Shown here piece by piece: positions 32,945 through 44,566 of a stretch of DNA of 64,000 nucleotides. Under the pieces are notes generated by a model. That model was not told the origin of the DNA and did not search any database. It saw only the letters and a program-made list of their open reading frames with translations. This DNA comes from Tricholoma matsutake. Its lineage: Eukaryota; Basidiomycota; Agaricomycetes; Agaricales; Tricholomataceae. How positions within the stretch are numbered: position 1 is the stretch's first letter; every line of letters begins with the position of its first letter. The translations under genes and the position numbers were made by a program. Location of the stretch: assembly GCA_026075535.2 (NCBI GenBank), contig AP026540.1:1240001-1304000 (forward strand), read 5' to 3'.

Positions 32945-33820
32945 CCCATCCCCATGCAAAATGCAGGGGAGAGGATTGTGCCATTGTCCTGGGTGTGTCC
33001 TGGGTGCATCGACTCCATTGTCTCCTCCTCCTCCTCCTCCTCCTCATTGTCACTGTCATGTCCACTACTTCTCCCCATCATCCCTGACCTTCCTGCTCCC
33101 CATTCCCACCCTGCAAACAGTTGCTCACAACAGTGGTTGGGGGTCTGGTGGTGATGGTGGTGATGATGGTGGTGATGGCTGTCCTTGTCCTTGCCTTCCC
33201 CTGGTGGTCATGGTTGTCACACAGTTGGAGGTTCTGTGTCATTGCCTGTCATTCTGTTGTTGTTTTCCTCCCCATTGTCATTGTCATTGTTAGGGTGCCA
33301 TTTCCTCCTTTGGCCACGCTGCTCCCCATCTCACTCTGTGAGCAGTTGCTTGCAGCAGCAGTTGGCCTTCATTGTCCTGTCCTTCCACCTGTGATCCACC
33401 CTACAAACAGTGCTAAGCAGCAGCAGTGGGGGTCATTGTTTCTCCCCCTCCTTCTCGTCATGCTCCCTGTTTCCACCCCACAAGCAGTTAGGGCTGTCAT
33501 GGTGTCAGTTCATTCCTGCTCTTCATTGTCCCATTGTCCACCCTGCAAGCAGGGACTCGCAGCAGTGGTGTGGGCATAGGGTGCCATCTCCTGTTTCATC
33601 AGCTGGGAGTTGCAATGTGGCAGGGGAGTCCTTACCTCATGGTTATCTCACTTCCCTAAGCTCTCTGATACCTCCTATGTATCCTCACATCTCATTTGCA
33701 TAGGGAGGATGGGTGGACTGGGACAGCACTTGTTGTCAAAAAGTTGTAGTAACCTAAAAAGGAGTAAAAAGGGTGTAGTTAGCTGAGTAACAAAGTTTAA
33801 AAGAAAAACTTAATTATGAT
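32945..33820 (-). repeat. F5: hairpin/intron repeat copy
   Basis: Read on minus: TTAAGTTTTTC-type donor remnant (about 33810), CTAACTAC branch-like motif, acceptor TTTTTAG at 33754 followed by GTTACTACAAC; then hairpin motifs near 33535, 33470, 33390, 33330 and 33106. The far end has CCCCATGCAAAATGCAGGGG (32951-32970), as in F2. A (CTC)n microsatellite lies at about 33020-33043. Confidence 0.55.
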
Positions 33821-34488
33821 GTTTGAAAGCTTCCTGACCTACAAAATTAGTTAAAAGAATAAGTGAAGAATGTTGAATTCAAAAGAACTGAAGATGGTTG
33901 GACAGTAGGAAATGTTCATTCATTGGTTTGGTGTGGGTGGGAAAGCTGTTCTTGACAACAGAATACATAAATCATGTGGTATATTAATTTCACAAGAGGC
34001 AGAGCAATATATTAGCCTGGAGAATAAGCTGAGAATAATAAGATAGTCCTCACTCATACACAACGATGTCACGTGAATCAACAATTTCACACCCATCTCA
34101 CCTGTGAACAATGTTTGGAGGCCTTTTTACAGAATATGGCTCCGAGGAAAGGTTTATCTTCATATCAGGAAGGTTCTACCAAAACCTGGTGGGCACTGTG
34201 CAAGTTTTGTGGGAGGAGTATAGGATTTTGTTATGGAAGTCAATGTTTTGATTGTGACTCTTGTGCAAGTGATTTTTGATGGACTGCTGACTTTGCAAGC
34301 AATACTCCTCTGTCACTCATTCCTTAGTTCAAATTTGGTTTGCACAGTTCTTTTTAAAAACACTTAATAAAACTTTCATCGGTTGCCTTTTTTTTTAAAA
34401 CACAGTGTGACAATGTCAGTGCCCACTTTTGACTGAAATCAATGAATGCACATGATGTCATTGTCTATGATTGAGGACTATCTTAAGA
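33821..34488. other. Non-coding stretch with a Cys-rich short frame
   Basis: 34073-34279 (plus) is open for 68 codons and includes CKFCGRSIGFCYGSQCFDCD, a zinc-ribbon-like spacing. It has no partner exon and ends quickly. It could be a BED/zinc-finger fragment of a transposase; no other feature was seen. Confidence 0.3.
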
Positions 34489-34925
34489 GAAAAAGACACT
34501 TTTTCCCTTGGGAAAAATAAAAGGAACCATCAGTGAAAATATATCATTTTCCCACACTTTTCTCTTTGTTCTTACTCAACTAAAATAACTTATCTATTCC
34601 TGAGAGAAAATCAGGTGAAAATAGAGGGGAAATATCTCTTTTTTTCAACATTTTCTCTATTTTTGGTGAAAAGAACATTTTTTCTCCTGATTTTCACAAT
34701 ATTTTCTCCTAGCAACAGATTTGATATTTTTTCATAGAGAAAAAAGTGGGAATGTATGGGGAAATGACCTTTCTCTCTCTAAGTTTCTCAGGTTTTTCTC
34801 CTGGAAATAGGTTAGTTATTTTTTAGCAACAACCAAAAGGAGAAAAGTGTGGGAAAATAACATATTTTTACTGATGGTTCCTTTTATTTTTCCCTAGTGA
34901 AAAAGTCTCTTTTTCTCTTATTATT
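34489..34925. mobile_element. M: fold-back (MITE-like) element
   Basis: Arms of about 80 bp are near-perfect inverted copies. The left arm starts AAGAGAAAAAGACACTTTTT and includes GGAACCATCAGTGAAAATAT and TTTTCCCACACTTTTCTC (34490-34569). The right arm runs inverted to about 34922. The interior is also self-complementary (GAAAATCAGGTGAAAATAGA versus TCTCCTGATTTTCAC). TTA/TTAT-like flanks do not settle the duplication length. No coding capacity. Confidence 0.8.
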
Positions 34926-35113
34926 CTCAACATATTCTCTTAGACAAAATATTGTTTTGCCTCTTGTGTTTGTAAGATATTCCTTTTAAGGAAATGTCAG
35001 AGTGGGGGAGTGCTAGGCCAGTTAGTTTGATCCTTGGATAGTGGCCAAGGCATTACTGGGGTGAATATGGGAGGTAGATCCAAGCACTGGGTGGATCTTC
35101 ATGCATCTACACA

Positions 35114-35939
35114 TAGTGTTTGCAGGTCCAGTTCAGTCCAGTTTTTGACCCCCAAATGGGGCAACCTGCAACCGCAACTGGTCTGGACTGACCCCAGATA
35201 TTGTGGGACTGCAACCAGACTGTTTAGGAGTGGTCCTAATCGGTCCATGGTCCGAAAAAAGACCAGTTTGGACTGGTCTTTTGTCATAAAATTTGTTATA
35301 CCAATGTAACCATATGTAACTCCATGAATATTACCAAGACCTTACAACCATTGTATTAGTGGATGGATATGGTAATTCCCCGTCGTTTGGTCTAACCTTT
35401 AAGAGATTCCGTTGGGATTAGACCATGTTATGGCCAGAACAAAAGGACATTGCTGGAACTCGTGCAACTCATGTCTGTAGTTTGCGAGTTGTTGTAACTT
35501 GTCAGGGATGCTAAATAAATGAGATATACATGGTACACATAGTTTGTTATTACCATGTCTAGAATGGTATCCAGGTGTGCACAACATTTTTATTGCACAA
35601 GTTATAAGCAATGTAATCAAAGTCATTCTGATCACAACAAAATACTTGTGCAAAAATGATTTTGGTCATATCTTGACCAATTCTCAACCGTTTTTGATGA
35701 TCCAGGGACGGAAATTGATGGAAATATGTGTGGGAAGGTGGTCCAAGACAGGTTCCCATGAAAGACTGGTTTTAAACCGGTTTTTCATTGGTCCTATGAT
35801 ATTTTTGAAAACTGGGCAACTGGCAACTGGACTGAAAAAGACCAGTGCATAAATAGACCACTGGTCCGGTCCTAATCGGTCCAGTCCAGTCCAGTTTCGG
35901 TCTTTTTTTCGGTCCCATGGACTGGACCTGCAAACACTA
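35114..35939. mobile_element. E4: complete 826-bp hAT-type inverted-repeat element
   Basis: Begins TAGTGTTTGCAGGTCCAGTT and ends GGACCTGCAAACACTA. It is flanked by perfect 8-bp duplications TCTACACA (35106-35113, 35940-35947). The arms are about 180 bp and rich in GACCAGT/ACTGGTC. The interior matches E2 in inverse orientation. No open frame resembles a transposase, so it is a non-autonomous member. Confidence 0.92.
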
Positions 35940-35947
35940 TCTACACA

Positions 35948-36950
35948 GTGTAGAACTTGATGAGTAGAGTGTGTGACCATGAATCATGATTGCATGATTG
36001 CTGTGACAAGAACCATAAATATTACATGAATATGTATTGCGACTTCATGCATGACCATGACTTCGACCATAAATATTCTGTGAAAAATACTGTCATATAA
36101 ACTCATGAAAATGGTGGCATTTTGAAAGGAAGAATGTCTCACCATCAATGCCAATATCACGGTATATGTATATGTACCATTGCATAGCACAACATACAGA
36201 TTACACATGGGCATCTGAGTGGTAGTGTCTTTTTGATCAGCCATCTGTGCACGATAGTGTCTGAATTATGGCATATCCATCGAATCAATGTGGCTGACAC
36301 AGCAGGCTCCAGTGAATGGCCCACTGATATGGCACCAGTGACATACACAACAATGACAGGTTGGATGGATGTTTATCTGAATCATATTTCAAATAAAACA
36401 TTGCACCTTGAAGACTAATGGCTGTGGTCCCAAGACAGTCATGGGGAAGCAGGAAACCACTTATGGGCTAAATAAGCTCTGGGTCCAAGTGTCAGGGCCT
36501 AATCTGACAATTTGTGAACATCCTCCTTGATGTGATATATAGAAGTAATGAAGAGGTGCTTATATTTTAATGAATTTGTCAATTCATCATGTTGCCATCG
36601 TGTTTGCCAACTTGAATGTGAATGATGCCACAATACCCAACAGTGACAAGTAGCCCTTCCCCTGCTCAAGATGTAAAACCTTTACTGGCACCCCCAAACT
36701 CGCATTCATTACATATCCATATCTGACAGCTTGATCATGAATTGTTGAGGGTTAATGCCAGTGATGCCAATTGATGTCCTTGAATGCCGAGTATTATGGG
36801 TTCTGAAGGTCAATGTTCAGTGGCCACCTTCCAAGAAACAACATGGCAAGCACATCTGTGAATTGGTATGTATGTTCATGTTCATGTCATGATGTGTACT
36901 TATATGCTGCTTTGCAGGTTCAAACCTTCTCATATTTGGAGGCACATCAA
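35948..36950. other. Non-coding stretch
   Basis: No recognisable protein or repeat terminus. Short frames on both strands look like chance. Confidence 0.35.
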
Positions 36951-37740
36951 CTACTGTATCATGGATACCTGCACACAAACAGATACGATGCTACACACAA
37001 CCTACATAAACCCCCTTGGACAGCTTTAAAATGCTCAGGGCAGGGAAGACCAGAACCCTGCAGAAAATTTTCCAATTGCTGTAGAATTGTCATATTATTT
37101 CTTCCTGCCATAGTCATAGTTTCAGAAAATGAAAGTGATGGTGGAGTTACTGAGAGATATGACTCTGTCGAGTCATAGCCCCTGATGCTTGAGGTCCACC
37201 TCATACTGAAAAATGTCTCTGGTCCACCTGCAAACTCTCTCAGGGCCTTGATCACATTATCAGAGCAGTAATGAGGAGTGCTTTGACCCTTACTGAAAGA
37301 AAACTGAAGCCATTATGGCAGGATAACAAGAATCCTTTATAAAATGCCTTCCAATAGGGGGGTTCAGGGCCAAAAATCATGCGATACAGCATATCAGCAG
37401 CAAAAGCTCTGTGTGCTCCCTTGTCTCAAATCTGGAGTGATGACATCTATAGCAGCCAGGCAGATTAGAAATGTAAACAGAGAGCCTACAGCGATAAACA
37501 AGCTTACTTTTAGACCATTATATGCTGCAGGATGATTCTGAAATGAAGTAATAAGAGCCAATATCAAGCCACTGGAGAACTTTAGCCCTTGTTTCTGGAT
37601 GCCATTCACCAACAAATGCTGGATGAAAGGAATGAATATTGTTGAGAATGCATGCGCCTGTGGTCGCCTTGCTAAGAATACACCATGAGTATTGTTTTGA
37701 TGTGTGTGCTATATTTAGCCTTTTCCTTTGATCCATGTCT
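36951..37740 (-). pseudogene. Unidentified gene fragment with an intron-like block
   Basis: On minus, a frame reads SGLILALITSFQNHPAAYNG LK (two parts), then a 60-nt-class block beginning GTAAGCTTG and ending CTGCTATAG (about 37502-37446), then DVITPDLRQG. Further down GGPETFFSMRWTSSIRGYDS and SLSFSETMTMAGRNNMTILQ are open (37255-36959). I do not recognise the family. The intron-like signal argues for an old gene rather than noise. Confidence 0.3.
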
Positions 37741-37989
37741 ACAGTTCATTACTGAGCCCCCTTTATCTCTAATTCTCTTTGTTATACACAATACATATAT
37801 ATATACAGTACATACTTTAGTTACCACCTCAGTCACTTGTACAGAGACTGAGGTAAGCGCATTTTATTATATGCCTATACTTACTGTACCCTTTAGACAA
37901 TCTTATTTGTACTACATGAATACAGTCACTTGTACAGAGACTGAGACAATCTTATTTGTACTAGGATCCACTGTCTACAAATATTCATG
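37741..37989. repeat. Short direct repeats
   Basis: GTCACTTGTACAGAGACTGA occurs twice (about 37832 and 37926), and AGACAATCTTATTTGTACTA also occurs twice, the second time directly abutting the first repeat. An (AT)n tract lies at about 37793-37805. Confidence 0.7.
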
Positions 37990-38345
37990 CCATGAACAGC
38001 ATACTGGAGAATGCAGCATTTTCTTTGTTGTTGTCCCTGCCCCTGTTGCTCCCCATTTCTTCCCCATGAGCAATTGCTCGCAATGGCAGTTGGGGGTGTG
38101 GTGGTGGTGGTTCATCATTTGTTGTTGTTGTTCTCCCCTAGTGGTTTGTTGTTGTTGTTGTTCTTGTCCCTTCATCCCTTGCATCCCCATCTCCTGTCCC
38201 ATCCTCATCCTGCTGTCCTTTGTCATTGGCTGCTGCATTAGTTGTTGTTGTTGCACTGTCATCCACCCAGCAGTGGTGTGGGTGGCCATAGGTTGTGCTG
38301 CCTCAGGGGCTGTCACATTATTATAACCTAAAAATCAAAAGAAAA
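37990..38345 (-). repeat. F6: hairpin/intron repeat copy
   Basis: Read on minus: acceptor GATTTTTAG followed by GTTATAATAATGTGACAG (about 38330-38310), then a TTG/CAA-rich segment with (GTT)n microsatellites and the hairpin CATGAGCAATTGCTCGCAAT (about 38066). Confidence 0.52.
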
Positions 38346-38929
38346 GATTAGTTCAGATGACTACAAATGTTGTCTGGACAAAGAAAAGCACCTAGTTAGT
38401 AAAGAAGAAAAGAAAAGAAAACTGCCAACAGCGCAAACAATGGTTGCCATCATTCACACCTGTGTTATGTCAAAGATTGTTGTTTGGGACTGTTCCCAGC
38501 TCTTGTTAGTGCTTGAATGGGTGTGGGACATGGCAGGCATAATCATTATTGAGATATGCAAAGATGATAGATCTAGAGGGGAGAGATAAGAATCATTGGT
38601 TCAGCTGATCACGAGGAGAAGAAAGTCAAAAACATGCTTACTTTGGTGTTACAAGGCCCCACATACTAGGTAGTAGTAGAAAACAAAGAAAAAGAGTGTA
38701 GGATAGCATAGACAAAGAGAGGGGAGGGGAGGTAACGCAGGATGAGCAACCAGTGTGATAGCAACTTGAACTCAACAAAGCCAACTGATGTGTGCTATAT
38801 TTGCATGGCTAAGCCACTCTGAGCCACTCTGAGCCACTCTGAGCCACTCTGCAGCCATGGAAATCAGCTCAGCTTGTGAGTCAGAGCCACAAAATTGGCT
38901 TAGCTACTTGAGCTGAGCTGCGAGCAGGC
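38346..38929. other. Non-coding stretch with a 10-bp tandem repeat
   Basis: No gene seen. GAGCCACTCT is repeated four times in tandem at about 38812-38855, followed by GAGC-rich sequence resembling the arms of element K. Confidence 0.5.
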
Positions 38930-39315
38930 TGAGCCAAGCCATTGCAACACTACCAGCAATGACAGGGGATGATGACAACATGGGGAGAGGACTGACAATG
39001 AAGCACACCACTACCCCCAGCCTCACGAGCACCTGCTCATGGGGTGGCTCATGGGTGGATTGACAACAATGACAACAAGAGAGGGGGACAATGACAATGA
39101 GGGGGGATGAGACCACCACCACAGACACCACCACCAGGCCCAGGAGACACTCATCTCCTGGGTATTTTTATTTATTTATTCATTTTCTCTGGCCCAGGCA
39201 ACATGTGTCTCCTGGACTGTTTCTTTTTTTTTTCTTTTTTTCTTTCTTTTGTTTCTCTGGCCTGTGATCCACCCCCATGCCTATGAGCACCTGCTCATAG
39301 GGTGGTTTGATAATT
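38930..39315 (-). repeat. F7: hairpin repeat copy
   Basis: Contains the hairpins CACGAGCACCTGCTCATGGG (about 39015) and CTATGAGCACCTGCTCATAG (about 39278), next to GGGTGG, as in the other F copies. No intron block is recognisable. Confidence 0.45.
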
Positions 39316-39799
39316 GTAATTAAGTAAATAATTAAATAAATGTATTTTTGTTACCACAACCACCCCTGACAAAACCCATACCTAGTGATGTGCAAGGCTT
39401 GGCTCAAAGCCCTGAAGCCCTGGCTACTGAGCCCTTGAAGCCTGAGCCGAGCTGGGCCATACTAATGGCTTTGTAGGGCTCAAGGCTCAGCTCATATTAT
39501 CAGAAGCCTGAGCTGAGCCCTGAAGCCACAGCTTTGATGTGTTGAAAATTTGACAGTGTTGATCTTCATCTCATGTGCTCTGTGGGTCAGCTTCCAGCTC
39601 CACAACTGCATTTTTTTTGTCCATCATGGATCTATACAGTTCTTTAGCCACCATCAAAACCTTCTTGAAATGGGAAGTTCTGGCCCAAGGATTTGTGCTG
39701 CCACCACTGTCATGACTTCGATAATGATGGTATCAAATCCCATGCATCTTCAAGTGCTCCTTGGCATAAATATTTCTTTGGCTATTTGAACTCAATGGA

Positions 39800-40262
39800 T
39801 CAACTTGGCAATATGACAATTGTTGAGTGGTGGGGTACGTGTCTCTCATATCATGCCTCATTTGATCTTCTGACTTACAGCTTAGTGCAATACCACCCAG
39901 TATGATGTCTGGGCATCTCTTGCACACGATATGCTCCCAATCATGGCATTGTCAGTTTCCAGTGAACACATGTTCTCATCTGTGGGGATAATGATTACTA
40001 AGCATTACAATTGACTCAAACCCAATATTGTCAAGGCATTACAGTTCCTCAAGTGCATCTACCATTGTGAACTCCTCTTCCATGAAGAGCCAAGCACAGC
40101 GCTCGAGGTGGAGGAATATGATGACCTTCAAGAAGCTTGTGACAGCAATCTACATGATGCAGAACAGGTGGTCTGGGATGGATTGGTTGAGGATCTTGTT
40201 GATGATGAGGGCTTTGTCAATCACAATGAAGATGATATATTTGTGCAAGATGTATTGTAGTG
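39800..40262 (+). pseudogene. hAT transposase C-terminal (dimerisation) fragment inside K
   Basis: Across two frames: NMTIVEWWGTCLSYHASFDL, then WASLAHDMLPIMALSVSSEH, MFSSVGIMITKHYN*LKPNI, VKALQFLKCIYHCELLFHEE and an acidic tail ending at TAG near 40260. This is the hAT C-terminal dimerisation region (W-A-S-L..A-x-D..P-x-S-S-x-x-x-F-S-x-x-G). The N-terminal two-thirds is missing between the arms, so the 1-kb unit is a deletion derivative of an autonomous hAT. Confidence 0.8.
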
Positions 40263-40426
40263 ACTCTGTAGACAGATTTTGTGGTGATTTTCACTGCAAG
40301 GCCAAGGCCTGAGCCCAAGCCTGAGCCCTTGACTAGGGCTTGGCTCATGATCAATCCAAGCCTGAGCCTGGTCAAGCTGAGCCCAAGCCCAGGCTTTTGA
40401 ACTGAGCCAGGCCCTGTACATCACTA

Positions 40427-41479
40427 ACTCTCAGAAGCTTTGATACACAGATCTATCCACCAACCCAATGCATCCAGAACTGAGTCTCAATTCGGTGTGT
40501 TGTATTGGTGTGATTCCTTTACCCATTTTCCACAAGGCGTGTAACAGCAGGTCATGTATTGCAACCAGTAAATGACTTACCTACCAGCTCACAAGTCAGC
40601 ATTTCAGATACACAACTGCACTTTCATTTATTTCTGACAGAGTTTCATGATGTCAGGAGGAATACTACTGAGTGACAACAACTCAGCCCCATCGATCATT
40701 GTTATGCAGGCTCCCACCAGTGGTGAAACAACTCATGTTAACTTGAATGTTGTAGTCAGTTTCTTTTATCATCGGTTGTTGCTGACACTGCCAAAGCATA
40801 TACTGGTGTGGTTTAGGATGCACCAATGTTGACCACTCCAAGCTCAAGTGACATGGTTACCATCCCATCATTGGTGGGCGAGACCAACCCCCAGCACATC
40901 AATCCACCAACTTCCCCTCTTGCATTGCAAGTAAGCACCCTGTACTTTCATTCTAGGAAGTTTTTCAGAATCTTTTGACCCTTTCTCCAGGTTTCTCACA
41001 ACAGCTGCAGTTGCTCATGGATATGTGCATCACTCCAAGCCCAGTGTCATTTGGCTCCTCACTGACACCTTCCTGCACTAAGCCATCTATTGTGCATGGA
41101 CATGCCATGACAATCCACCAGTTGGCCCTCTTACTTTGCAGGTAAGTGTTACAAGCTTTCATCAGGGTATTGCTCACAATCTGTATACAAATAATCCTTT
41201 GACTACTTCCCAAGATTCCTCAGAACAGTTTGATATGAATGCCTGTGTTACAGCAACGCCCATGGTAGACAGTATCATGCCCGCACCTCCCACCACAGCA
41301 ACACCCTGTGCCGCACCAGTAGATGGACCTGCCCTGCTCACTGCTACCCTGACTGTATTATCTTGCACCCATGGCAATGACCTCTTGAATGTCCAGGATA
41401 GCCACACTTCCCCAAATGGCTCTCAGTTACCTGTGATTTCTGATAACTCAGTCAACCTGGATGGGGAAGCCATTACAAT
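40427..41479 (+). other. Segment between two K-type ends, unidentified spliced-looking frame
   Basis: 41136-41534 is open for 132 codons (plus), with Ala/Thr/Pro-rich sequence and no domain I recognise. Upstream there are intron-like words (GTAAGCACC..CATTCTAG near 40930; CAGGTAAGTG at about 41139). The left K-type end at 41480 lies inside this frame. Possibly the N-terminal part of an unknown host or transposon gene. Confidence 0.3.
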
Positions 41480-42275
41480 TAGTGATGTGCAGGGGTTGGC
41501 CCAAAGCCCTCAAGCCCCAGCTGCTGAGCCCTAGAAGCCTGAGCCAAGCCGAGCCTTGGAGTGGGCTTGGTAGGGCTCAGGGCTTGGCTCGATGTTTCTG
41601 AAGCCTGAGCCGAGCCCTTAAGCCCTGGCTTTGTGGCTGTGATCAGCAAGGATCATCATGCACCATCTCTACTCCTCCCTTTGTCTATTGGAAGCTCCTG
41701 GTGTACAGCAGCAAGCAATTGCTTGCTGACTGGCTTACAGGAGCTGCTCAGATGAGGTTGGAGCAAGGGGCAGCACAAGTGAGGAGCACAGTGACGAGTG
41801 ACACAAAGTCAAACCCATGAGAAACATTGTGTGCTAATCTGCACAAGTGATGCAGACCAGTGGACGTGTCATCCGCTGCATCATGAGTGCATAACTCAGT
41901 TAGTGCCCACAATTCCATCATCCTGTGGTAATGTGGCAACACAGCCTTATTTCATAGTGTGGTCAGCAGGTGGGCAGTGCTATAGGGATTACTGTGTGCA
42001 TACCTTGCAGGTATCCTGCTTCACAGGTCTCCCAGCACCTCCTATGCATCACTTTGTGATATATTATGTGTTTGACACACATTCCATTTGCAGAGTCTTG
42101 AACCATTGTCGTTATAGAGAAATAGAACAATCTGGATGGGAAATATATATATAAGTTAGTACTAGCAATAAGAAGAGTGAAAAACTGACTTACATTGCAT
42201 CCTTGAAGTTGAAGATGCAAACAAGTCATGTTGAAGCACATCATTGATCAATGTCCAGCAACTCCCAGTTCTATG
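41480..42275. repeat. K-type left arm followed by a repeat F fragment
   Basis: 41480-41640 is a K arm. Beyond it AGCAAGCAATTGCTTGCTGA (about 41708-41728) is an F-like hairpin. The words CTTGCAGGTATCCTGCTTCA (about 42005) match the GTATCCTGCTCCGCAGGTCT block of F2 (about 21105), so a diverged F copy lies here. Confidence 0.45.
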
Positions 42276-43044
42276 CAAGGGGGTGTCGAGATGGGAATCC
42301 AAAACCAGACATAGGGGGGGTCCCACCTGAGGCCAAATATTTTTTTTGACTTATGTATTAACCGACGCCACTGTGCCCTACTGGGCTAGTGAACTATTGG
42401 AACAACCTTTAGAAGCTACCCTATGAGGCCACCAATAGATACCATAGTTACATGATGGTAATAAACTTTTGGTTGAGTTTCTCTGCTCACCAAGATGACA
42501 AAGAAAGCAAGGTAATCTGGAAGAAATGTTAAGTCTAATCTTAATGATCATGCAGATCTGATTCAAACTTAAAATATATGCACACCAGCACGCTGAAATG
42601 CCCAGACTGCAAGCAAGACATTCATGTAGGTACAGCTGGAGAAAAAAACCTTGCCATACACCATGGTTCAAAAGCCTGTCGAGCAGAATGTGGACAAAAA
42701 GCATAAGCCTAAGCAAGCCTAAGCAAATGCAGAAACTGGCTGCTTAGCACATTCTTCAAACCAAAAGCTGCTGTGAACCATCAACTGTTCCAACACCATT
42801 ACCCATCCACACACCTAAAATTCTCTCAGCTTCATCTCTGGCCATCATAATGAATGATGAATCTTCACCTTCCTCAATCCCAGTACAGGACACAATATCT
42901 GAAACCGTCACAGTAGAGGTCAAGAATTTTCAACTTCTCAATGCTCACTTGTGTGCCTAGTATCATTGTTCATGTACGAACTATGATTTCACACCAAAGC
43001 ATTGGATATGCCCAAGTTGTAAAGCAAGCAATACATCTAAGCAT

Positions 43045-44226
43045 TGATAGATTGTCTCCTTGGCTCAAGGACCGATTCACCACTTTAGCATCATTCTAAT
43101 CACATCAGCTAACTCCTACAATGTCCCAGATGCAGTGCGACCCACTCTATCGCTCGCAATATCATATCGACTGCATCAAAACATCACCAGCGACATTGAT
43201 CGTATCAAAAGCCCACATTGCACAACCTTAGGACTACCCCGAAAGTCACTAAGATTCCCCTACATGACCATCGAACATCCCCAACCAACTTCGAACAAGC
43301 TGCAACCATGATCGACCATTGTCGACCATTGTCGAGCATCATCAATCGATATCGAGAAACTACGAGCAACATCGGGCACCGCATTTGTTATCTAAATGGT
43401 GGAGGACCATGCACTAGGACGTATTCCAACTCGTGCTCAAACCTGCTGATCATAGGTCAACCTTGTTCCAAGTCCCTATCATGCACAGAACCCGCTGGAT
43501 GCATTATTGCGAGACTTAGCACAGTTTATACACAAAGGACAGTCTCTTTTAGTTCTTTCCCTTTATTACTCTTTCATCATATGATATATCTTTCTTGTTC
43601 AGATTCCAGTCTCCTTTATGGCCTTGTGCCTTAACTCATATCTTTTGCCTCATGTTCTACACATGTTTCTCATTCCATTTTAGGAAGTTTCTTTAAAACA
43701 TATAAAACTCTGTAGTATCTACTGGGAAAAAAAGAAAAATCGTCTTCACATATTGTCTCATATACAGTTCTAAGCATCCAATCAACTTTCTAAAAACAAT
43801 CTAAGTCTCTGCGGGTTTTCTCGATCGATGAGAAACCTCTGCGATAGTCGCATCCTCAATCCTCCCTCAATCCTCTCATCATTAGTTCTAGCAACCCTTC
43901 CAACACTTTATAGCCGTTTGCCACACCCTTTGTATACCATCGACCTATCGAAAGGTCCCCAGTATTCACATATCGACCATCAACAATAAACTCATTCACC
44001 ATTGATCTCATCAATCGCCCTCGATATTGATCGATACTTAGTCAGACCGTGCCAAACGCCTTCATCTCTCATAACACTACCTTCATGACTAGTACCAACT
44101 GGTCATCTTTCCATCAGTTGGGCCATGAACATTTGGAACGACTCACAACCTTCCTCTGACTCGTTGCAAATATCATCGATTGCCTCATTGGCAGTTTAGG
44201 TGGTTTTCCTGGGTTGAGTATCATCA
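43045..44226 (+). repeat. 5' LTR of Gypsy D
   Basis: Starts TGATAGATTGTCTCC, ends TATCATCA. Aligns along its whole length with 52164-53349 and, inverted, with 17670-18845. Differences between the two LTRs are mostly CG/TG/CA transitions. Confidence 0.94.
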
Positions 44227-44230
44227 TTTT

Positions 44231-44247
44231 TGGAGCCCACCGTGAGG
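44231..44247 (+). other. Probable primer-binding site of Gypsy D
   Basis: TGGAGCCCACCGTGAGG begins four bases after the 5' LTR and starts with TGG, as complements of tRNA CCA ends do. The tRNA was not identified. Confidence 0.55.
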
Positions 44248-44566
44248 GATTCTGAATCATTTCATCATCGGACCAACCTTGACTTCCTTGGCTTAGGCCA
44301 ACACAAGCGAGAACCCTTTGTATCGATACTCGCCACGCCTTCAAATCTCTCGAACAATTGGGAGACATTCTAATTCCAGTTTCTGAAGCAGAATCTACTC
44401 ATCGTAGACTATTTCCTTCACCTATATCATCGCCTTCCACATCGTCATCTACTTCTTTGTCATCATCATCAACCTCTTCATTTATCCTTCCAACAACTTT
44501 GACACCTCTACCATCTATTACTTTGAAGAGCTTGAACTGTTATTCCTGACCTGCGGTGTTACAGAA

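Noticed and set aside
32951..32970. CCCCATGCAAAATGCAGGGG as an Oct-type binding site
   Set aside because: It recurs at the same place in another F copy as part of a hairpin, so it is a repeat feature.
33017..33045. (CTC)n run as coding poly-Leu or poly-Ser
   Set aside because: A plain microsatellite within repeat F without a conserved frame.
38811..38855. GAGCCACTCT repeats as a regulatory array
   Set aside because: Simple decamer slippage next to K-arm-like sequence; nothing indicates regulation.
39383..40426. K1 as a self-contained 1-kb element
   Set aside because: Its two flanks (CCCATACC and ACTCTCAG) do not match, whereas CCCATACC matches the flank at 53806.
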